From NCBI GenBank assembly GCA_023417635.1, contig JAEZFF010000008.1, positions 1 through 16,864 on the forward strand: a stretch of 16,864 nt of DNA, in the 5' to 3' direction. Under the pieces are notes generated by a model. That model saw only the letters and a program-made list of their open reading frames with translations. It searched no databases and was not told the DNA's origin. Position numbers and translations under genes: made by a program. This DNA comes from Bacillota bacterium. Lineage in GTDB: Bacteria; Bacillota; Clostridia; Oscillospirales; Acutalibacteraceae. Of the stretch, positions 12,415 through 16,864 are shown piece by piece. Position 1 is the first letter of the stretch. Each line of letters opens with the position of its first letter.

Positions 12415-13668
12415 TTATGCAGGTTCCATTGTCAGAGTAATCTCTGTTCCGGATTTTTCCAGAACAGATTCCGGCAGATTTAGGCACTCCATGGTGCTTG
12501 GCTTATAATCCCTCGGCTTGCAGTTCAGCAAAACTTCTCCGCCGGAAGTGACTTTTATGCGGTGGTTTTCAAGCGGGCGGCGTACCCGGAAGAAGATGGA
12601 AGCCTTTTTACGGGAGTGAATGACTGCCGGAACGGTGTAGGAGATGGGCATTTCACAGTGGACGGCAATAGGCGTCCATTTTTCAGGCAGTGCTCCTTCT
12701 TTTGCAAACTGTGCGGCGGAAGCACCGGCGCGTTCGCCTTCGGCCGTCACATTGTCGGCAAGGTCGTGAACGTGCAGCACATTGCCGCAGGAGAAAATGC
12801 CTTGTACGCTGGTTTGCAGGCTGTCATCCACCAGTGCACCGTTCGTACGTTCGTTAATGGCTACGCCTGCTTTCAGGCATAGCTCATTTTCCGGTATGAG
12901 GCCAACGGAAAGCAGAAGCGTGTCGCAGGGGACGGTTTCTTCTGTCCCGGGAACAGGCTGCATTTTATCGTCGACGCGGCTGGTTTCCACGGCGGAAACG
13001 CGCCCATTTTCTGAAATCACGCGTGTAACGGTGGTGGAAAGGTGCAGCGGAATACCGAAGTCTTCCAGGCAGTTTTTAATATTGCGGTAAAGGCCGTTCG
13101 GGTATGGCATCAGCTCGTAAACACCAACGACTTTCATTCCTTCGAGAGAAATGCGCCGCGCCATGATAAGTCCGATGTCGCCGGAACCAAGGATTACAAA
13201 CCGGTGGCCCGGGCATTCGTTATCAATATTGATATAGTGCTGGGCAAGACCGGCAGTAAGTACACCCGCGCAGCGATCCCCAGGAATTTTAATTTCACCG
13301 CGGGTGCGTTCCCGGCAGCCCATGGCAAGCACGACGGCTTTTGCCTGCAGGACGAAAATTCCATCGCTGTTGGAAAGCGTCACGCGCCTGTCAGGGGTCA
13401 AGTCCAGAACGGCAGAGGAAAGGAAGACTTGCACATCGGTCGGGATAAGTTCGTCAATACAGCGCTGTGCATATTCCGGCCCTGTAAGTTCTTGCTTAAA
13501 GTGCCTCAGACCAAATCCGCTGTGAATGCACTGGCACAAAATACCGCCCAGCTGGGCGTTGCGCTCTACAATAGCAACTTTCGCACCGCTTTTGTGCGCA
13601 CTCATTGCAGCGGCCATTCCGGCGGGTCCACCGCCGATTACGACAACGTCAAAATTCAGATTCTTCAT
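12415..13668 (-). CDS. FAD/NAD(P)-dependent oxidoreductase, second subunit of the GlpA-like complex
   Basis: A two-dinucleotide flavoprotein of 417 residues. The FAD Rossmann motif VVIGGGPAGMAAA is at about 8-21, and a second nucleotide motif VILGSGDIGLIMA at 158-170 points to NAD(P). The GIFSCGNV segment near the C-terminal third is the usual second FAD contact. GGILCQCIHSGFG (41-53) is typical of the subfamily that pairs with GlpA-like dehydrogenases. It probably passes electrons between the substrate-oxidising flavoprotein encoded upstream and NAD or a redox carrier. The ATG at 13668 follows the upstream stop by one base, with GGAGGG as the ribosome binding site lying in the preceding coding end, so the genes are translationally linked. 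It is often annotated pyridine nucleotide-disulfide oxidoreductase, but no redox CxxC pair is present. Confidence 0.9.
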   Translation of the reverse strand: MKNLNFDVVVIGGGPAGMAAAMSAHKSGAKVAIVERNAQLGGILCQCIHSGFGLRHFKQELTGPEYAQRCIDELIPTDVQVFLSSAVLDLTPDRRVTLSNSDGIFVLQAKAVVLAMGCRERTRGEIKIPGDRCAGVLTAGLAQHYINIDNECPGHRFVILGSGDIGLIMARRISLEGMKVVGVYELMPYPNGLYRNIKNCLEDFGIPLHLSTTVTRVISENGRVSAVETSRVDDKMQPVPGTEETVPCDTLLLSVGLIPENELCLKAGVAINERTNGALVDDSLQTSVQGIFSCGNVLHVHDLADNVTAEGERAGASAAQFAKEGALPEKWTPIAVHCEMPISYTVPAVIHSRKKASIFFRVRRPLENHRIKVTSGGEVLLNCKPRDYKPSTMECLNLPESVLEKSGTEITLTMEPA

Positions 13669-13669
13669 T

Positions 13670-15118
13670 TCAGCGGCCCTCCTTCAGTTTGGAAAATACG
13701 ATTTGTGAGCCGCTGCCATCCAGCAGAATATCTTCCGGCTTACAGTGAAGCTCTCTTGCAAGAATGCCAAGCACGCGGTGCTGGCAGAAACCACCCTGGC
13801 ATCGTCCCATCCCCGCACGGGTACGGCGCTTGACTCCATCAATGGTTCGTGCACCCGGCGTACGGTGAATTGCATCGACAATTTCACCTTCCGTTACACA
13901 TTCGCAGGAACAGACAAGCCTGCCATAGGCTGGGTTTTCACGAATCAATGCCTCTTGTTTTTCGGGCGGCAGCTCGCTGAAGTCTACCGGCGCTTTGCGT
14001 TCTGCGATAAAGTGCTCTTTTTCGTTCAGCGGAACACCACAGCCGCGCAGCATCTGTACCGTGTAGGCCGCAATAGCCGGAGAAGAAGCGATGCCGGGGG
14101 ACTGAATGCCCGCAACATGGAACAGGTTCGGCACTTCTTGGGAAGGCCGGATGTAGAAATCGTTGTGATTGCCTTCTACGACGGCGCGCGAACCAGCAAA
14201 TGTGCGGATTACTTTGTTCAATTTTAAAGCCGGCACCAGTTTTCTTGCTCCCGCAAGAAGCTGGTCAATGCCGGCCTTGTAGCTTGCAACGTCGTCTTTT
14301 TCTTTAATTTCGGCGCTGGAACCGATTAGCACGTTTCCAGAAACCGTCTGCATGGCAACAACGCCTTTGGTGTTTTTCGAGGGGATGGGGTAAAGCGTCA
14401 TCAGACCGTGAACACCGCAGTGCTTGTCCAGCACCAGCAGGTCGCCGTGGCGCGCTATAATATTGAATTCATCCGCTCCTGCCAGCCTTGCAACATCGTC
14501 TGCGTGAACACCGGCGGCGTTCACCAGGTACTTTGTGCGGAACTGGCCCTTCGGCGTCTGCACCAGAAAATCTTCGCCGTCTTTCTTGATGGAGAGAACG
14601 GGGGACGAAACGTAGAAGTCAACACCGTTAGCCGCTGCGTTTTCGGCATAGGCAATCGCAACCTCAAATGGATCCACAATGCCTGTGTGCGGTGAGTACA
14701 GCGCATATTTCGCCTCAGGAGATGTTTGTGGCTCCAGCTCGAAAATACGGCTGCCGCTTACAAGTTCAAGGTTTGGTACACCATTTTCCAGCCCCTGCTG
14801 GTAAAGCTTTTTCAAATAGGCATGGTCTTCTTCATTAAAACCGACTACCATGGAACCCATTTTGTGGAAGCGAAAACCAAGCTGCCTGGAAAGTGCCGGA
14901 TACATTAGGCACCCTTTTAGGTTCAGCAGAGCTTTCAGCGTTCCCGGTTTTGGGTCGTAGCCTGTGTGAATCAGACCGCCGTTTGCCTTTGTGGTCCCAG
15001 CTGCAATATCAGGTTTTGCTTCGCATACTGCAACACGCAGACTGTAGCGCGAAAGTTCCCGCGCTACTGCGCACCCGATTATGCCGCCGCCGATGATGAG
15101 TAGATCGTACTGCTGCAA
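13670..15118 (-). CDS. GlpA-like FAD-dependent dehydrogenase with BFD-type [2Fe-2S] domain
   Basis: A DAO-superfamily flavoprotein of 482 residues that should oxidise a polyol phosphate or 2-hydroxy compound. The FAD motif LIIGGGIIGCAVAREL is at about 7-22, and TTKANGGLIHTGYDPKPGTLK is the signature of clostridial GlpA-like enzymes. The C-terminal BFD-like domain has the four [2Fe-2S] cysteines 403, 405, 440 and 445, with an extra Cys407. The best-known activity is glycerol-3-phosphate dehydrogenation. EryB of erythritol catabolism belongs to the same superfamily, and here no glycerol kinase or facilitator is adjacent, so the substrate is open. Translation probably starts at the TTG at 15118, eight bases after AAAGGGG. 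An in-frame GTG at 15127 overlaps that site and is unlikely. Second gene after the deoR-type regulator, 35 bases downstream of it. Confidence 0.9.
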   Translation of the reverse strand: MQQYDLLIIGGGIIGCAVARELSRYSLRVAVCEAKPDIAAGTTKANGGLIHTGYDPKPGTLKALLNLKGCLMYPALSRQLGFRFHKMGSMVVGFNEEDHAYLKKLYQQGLENGVPNLELVSGSRIFELEPQTSPEAKYALYSPHTGIVDPFEVAIAYAENAAANGVDFYVSSPVLSIKKDGEDFLVQTPKGQFRTKYLVNAAGVHADDVARLAGADEFNIIARHGDLLVLDKHCGVHGLMTLYPIPSKNTKGVVAMQTVSGNVLIGSSAEIKEKDDVASYKAGIDQLLAGARKLVPALKLNKVIRTFAGSRAVVEGNHNDFYIRPSQEVPNLFHVAGIQSPGIASSPAIAAYTVQMLRGCGVPLNEKEHFIAERKAPVDFSELPPEKQEALIRENPAYGRLVCSCECVTEGEIVDAIHRTPGARTIDGVKRRTRAGMGRCQGGFCQHRVLGILARELHCKPEDILLDGSGSQIVFSKLKEGR

Positions 15119-15126
15119 TGTTAGCA

Positions 15127-15133
15127 CCCCTTT
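15127..15133 (-). promoter_or_regulatory. Ribosome binding site deciding a TTG start for the GlpA-like gene
   Basis: AAAGGGG on the minus strand lies eight bases before the TTG at 15118. The in-frame GTG that would add three residues begins inside this site, so it cannot be served by it. Confidence 0.65.
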
Positions 15134-15153
15134 ATAAAATTAAATTGTTGCTG

Positions 15154-15948
15154 TCATGTTTGTGGTGGTTCTGCTTCAGACTGCCCCTCATCTTTGTCGT
15201 AAATTACGCAGCCATATTTTTGCATGGCCGCATGCCAATCGGCACTGAGGGGCTTGTCGGTAATAATCGCCGTGATTTTTTCAAAGCCGCAGACGCGCAT
15301 AAAAGAAGTCTGGTTAAACTTTGAAAAATCTGCTATCAAGTAGCGTTTTTCCGAGCGTTCAATAATTGTTTTTCGTACTTGAGCCCACTGGTCGTAGGAA
15401 TCTGTAATACCGTTTTCGACCGAAAGGGAACGGCAGGAAAAAAAAGCTTTATCTACATAGTACTTTTCAATCGCTTCCAGCGTACTGGTGCCATAAAAAG
15501 CTTTTTCTTTTGAAGAATAGAAACCGCCGGTTACGATTAGCCGAATATTATCAAATCCGCTGAGAAAATTTGTAATGCTTAAGGAATTCGTTACAACGGT
15601 GAGCCGCATTTGGCAGAATTCCTTAGCAAGAAAATATGCTGTTGTGGAATTGTCGAGGAATATAACATCGCCGTTGTGAAGAAATTGCTTGCATTTCCTA
15701 GCAATGGCCGTTTTTCCTTCCACATATACGGTAGAACGTATGTTTGAGTTAATCTGATTGTCAACTCCAGTCTGGATAAATGCACCGCCGTAGGAGCGCA
15801 GAAGTACGCCCTCTTTTTCAAGGATGCTCAGGTCACGCCGAATTGTTTCATCCGTAACATTAAACATCTTGGAGAGCTCGGCAACTGTAGCACTTTTCTT
15901 TTCAAGAATCAATTCTTTTATTTTCTGTTTCCTTGTAACAGAGAGCAT
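15154..15948 (-). CDS. DeoR/GlpR-family transcriptional regulator
   Basis: A sugar-phosphate-responsive repressor of 264 residues. The N-terminal DeoR helix-turn-helix spans about 6-56 (ATVAELSKMFNVTDETIRRDL). The C-terminal sugar-phosphate sensor domain (about 75-232) has DNSTT in place of the common D-x-GTT, and FFSCRSLS in place of the usual GADGI stretch, so the effector may not be a standard hexose phosphate. ADFSKF near 206-211 is typical of the domain. It heads the operon of the GlpA-like dehydrogenase and is divergent from the class II aldolase gene, so both units are probably its targets, along with itself. Its ATG is preceded by AAGAGGT. The words shared with the promoter at 4428-4529 raise the possibility that it also controls the isomerase operon. 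Confidence 0.93.
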   Translation of the reverse strand: MLSVTRKQKIKELILEKKSATVAELSKMFNVTDETIRRDLSILEKEGVLLRSYGGAFIQTGVDNQINSNIRSTVYVEGKTAIARKCKQFLHNGDVIFLDNSTTAYFLAKEFCQMRLTVVTNSLSITNFLSGFDNIRLIVTGGFYSSKEKAFYGTSTLEAIEKYYVDKAFFSCRSLSVENGITDSYDQWAQVRKTIIERSEKRYLIADFSKFNQTSFMRVCGFEKITAIITDKPLSADWHAAMQKYGCVIYDKDEGQSEAEPPQT

Positions 15949-15978
15949 AGTAGTCTACCTCTTTTCCGTGTTGTTTTT

Positions 15979-16007
15979 ATTGTAGCACAGTTAGGCAACA
16001 AACACAA
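15979..16007 (-). promoter_or_regulatory. Candidate proximal promoter of the deoR operon
   Basis: On the minus strand TTGTGT (16007-16002) and TACAAT (15984-15979) are separated by 17 bases, about 30 bases before the start codon. The match is weaker than the distal promoter at 16038-16066, and the two may both be used. Confidence 0.4.
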
Positions 16008-16037
16008 AACAACATAAACATGGCTTTATCCAAAAAT

Positions 16038-16066
16038 ATTATATAATAAAAATACATGATTGTAAA
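16038..16066 (-). promoter_or_regulatory. Near-consensus sigma-A promoter of the deoR operon
   Basis: On the minus strand TTTACA (16066-16061) and TATAAT (16043-16038) are separated by exactly 17 bases, 11 of 12 positions matching consensus. Transcription from it would give a leader of about 80 bases before the regulator start codon. Confidence 0.65.
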
Positions 16067-16107
16067 CAAAAACTAGCAAAAAACCATCACTTTTTTCACA
16101 TAAACCA

Positions 16108-16136
16108 TTGACAGCTCCAAACAAAGAAACTATAAT
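16108..16136 (+). promoter_or_regulatory. Consensus sigma-A promoter of the class II aldolase gene
   Basis: TTGACA (16108-16113) and TATAAT (16131-16136) with a 17-base spacer match the consensus at all 12 positions. It is back to back with the deoR promoter, 41 bases away. Such a strong promoter in a catabolic gene normally needs a repressor, and the adjacent DeoR protein is the obvious candidate. Confidence 0.85.
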
Positions 16137-16158
16137 CAACTCAAATCAACAAATCAAC
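16134..16158 (+). repeat. Three AATCAAC direct repeats overlapping the -10 box and start region
   Basis: AATCAAC occurs at 16134-16140, 16144-16150 and 16152-16158, from the -10 box through the likely transcription start. Spacings are ten and eight bases. Direct repeats at this position fit a DeoR-family operator that blocks RNA polymerase, but the repeat is short and A-rich, so chance is not excluded. Confidence 0.45.
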
Positions 16159-16185
16159 AAAAGCTAAAGGCTGTGAGGAAATACG

Positions 16186-16864
16186 ATGTTTGACTGTGAA
16201 CAGTATCCAACGGACAAAGAAGCCAAAGAAGAAATTGTAGCAATCGGTGAACAAATGTTCCAACATGGTTATGTTGTAACCAATGATGGCAACATAACAG
16301 TGAAGGTTTCTCCGACTGAGCTTTGGGTTACGCCGACAGGGGTTTCAAAAGGAAGCATGACTCCCAACATGATGGTCAAGCTTGACCTTGACGGAAATAT
16401 TCTGGAAGGTAAGTACAAACCGTCCTCCGAAGTGAAAATGCATCTGCGGGTTTTTAAAGAAAATCCGGAAGTTCGCGGAGTGGTGCATGCGCATCCAGTG
16501 TACGCAACTTCCTTTGCCTGCGCCGGCATGGCACTTGACGTGCCTATCCTTATGGAAGCGGTTATGCAGGTCGGCACAGTGCCGCTGGTGCATTACACAA
16601 AACCAGGGACGTTCCAAGTCCCAGACGGAATTGCACCGTACTGCAAAGACTACAATGCGGTTCTGCTTTCAAACCATGGCGTGCTTACTTGGGGCAAATC
16701 GGCTCTTCAGGCATACCACCGCATGGAAGTCGTTGAGACCTATGCTCATATCACCTTAAATACCATGCTGCTGAATAAGCAGTGGAAATTCAGCAAAAAA
16801 CAAATATGCGACTTGGATGAGTGCCGCCAGAAGGCGGGCTTCCACACCGGAAAACTTCCGCTCG
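16186..16864 (+). CDS. Class II aldolase/adducin-family protein, fuculose-phosphate-aldolase type (3' end outside window)
   Basis: A zinc-dependent aldolase, 226 residues visible before the window ends in an open frame. Typical family members have about 215-250, so little is missing. Active-site residues are present: catalytic Glu82 in KPSSEVKMH and zinc ligands His101 and His103 (VVHAHPVYAT) and His164 (LSNHGVLTWG). The phosphate-binding GN (Gly35-Asn36) and TPTGVSKG segments are conserved. Family members cleave ketose 1-phosphates to DHAP plus an aldehyde (FucA, RhaD), epimerise ribulose 5-phosphate (AraD) or decarboxylate 3-oxo-tetronate phosphate (OtnC). The PSSE-x3-H form favours a fuculose-type aldolase, but the substrate is undetermined. 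GAGGA lies six bases before the ATG. The gene is divergent from the deoR-glpA-like operon and is driven by a consensus promoter. Confidence 0.88.
   Translation, partial: MFDCEQYPTDKEAKEEIVAIGEQMFQHGYVVTNDGNITVKVSPTELWVTPTGVSKGSMTPNMMVKLDLDGNILEGKYKPSSEVKMHLRVFKENPEVRGVVHAHPVYATSFACAGMALDVPILMEAVMQVGTVPLVHYTKPGTFQVPDGIAPYCKDYNAVLLSNHGVLTWGKSALQAYHRMEVVETYAHITLNTMLLNKQWKFSKKQICDLDECRQKAGFHTGKLPL

Noticed and set aside
12415..13668. Thioredoxin-reductase-like disulfide reductase
   Set aside because: Two nucleotide-binding motifs are present, but there is no CxxC redox pair, and the operon context matches the GlpA-partner flavoprotein.
13042..13833. 263-codon open frame on the plus strand
   Set aside because: It crosses the junction of two conserved flavoprotein genes on the opposite strand and has no motif or ribosome binding site.
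15949..16185. Catabolite-repression (cre) site in the divergent promoter region
   Set aside because: TTGTAAACAAAAA resembles half a cre site, but the central CG and the symmetric half are absent.

Overview
The window looks like a chromosomal segment of an anaerobic Gram-positive bacterium of the class Clostridia. The evidence is family-level: strong AGGAGG-type ribosome binding sites, short intergenic gaps with U-tailed hairpin terminators, an A/T-rich non-coding fraction beside coding DNA of moderate GC, the GlpA-like / FAD oxidoreductase / DUF1667 trio common in Clostridia, a signal-less Cu/Zn superoxide dismutase of clostridial type, and an ECF-sigma/ABC-transporter cassette. Oscillospiraceae is a guess. 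No tRNA, rRNA, CRISPR array, insertion sequence or phage gene was recognised. No gene-free stretch exceeds 300 bases.

Layout. (1) 3-2273, minus: metE, cobalamin-independent methionine synthase, with what looks like the start of a coupled next gene at the very edge. (2) 2462-3748, plus: an intracellular GH1 beta-glucosidase starting at TTG and ending in a terminator. (3) 3839-4333, minus: cytosolic Cu/Zn superoxide dismutase. (4) 4581-7161, plus: a compact three-gene operon closed by a strong terminator. It encodes an RpiB/EryI-like sugar-phosphate isomerase, a TIM-barrel triose/tetrulose-phosphate isomerase paralog and a RuBisCO-like protein (form IV type). (5) 7376-11950, plus: an ECF sigma factor, a six-helix membrane protein, an ABC ATPase and two paralogous permeases with large extracytoplasmic domains, ended by a bidirectional terminator. 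(6) 12033-15948, minus: DeoR-family regulator, GlpA-like FAD dehydrogenase with a [2Fe-2S] BFD domain, a second FAD/NAD oxidoreductase and a DUF1667 protein. (7) 16186-end, plus: a divergently transcribed class II (fuculose-phosphate-type) aldolase cut by the window edge.

How it may fit together. Regions 4, 6 and 7 all handle small sugar phosphates. A polyol-phosphate dehydrogenase of GlpA/EryB type makes a ketose phosphate. EryH-like (TIM) and EryI-like (RpiB) enzymes interconvert tetrulose and tetrose phosphates. A class II aldolase splits or decarboxylates a ketose phosphate. The RuBisCO-like protein performs an unassigned enolisation-type reaction. In the RpiB homolog the histidine used for sugar-ring opening is replaced by Ser, which fits an acyclic four-carbon substrate. 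The control regions of regions 4 and 6/7 share short A/T-rich words, which would fit common regulation by the DeoR protein. The RpiB-TIM-RLP operon is the best candidate for an undescribed pathway. The sigma-ABC cassette is a second, independent candidate system.
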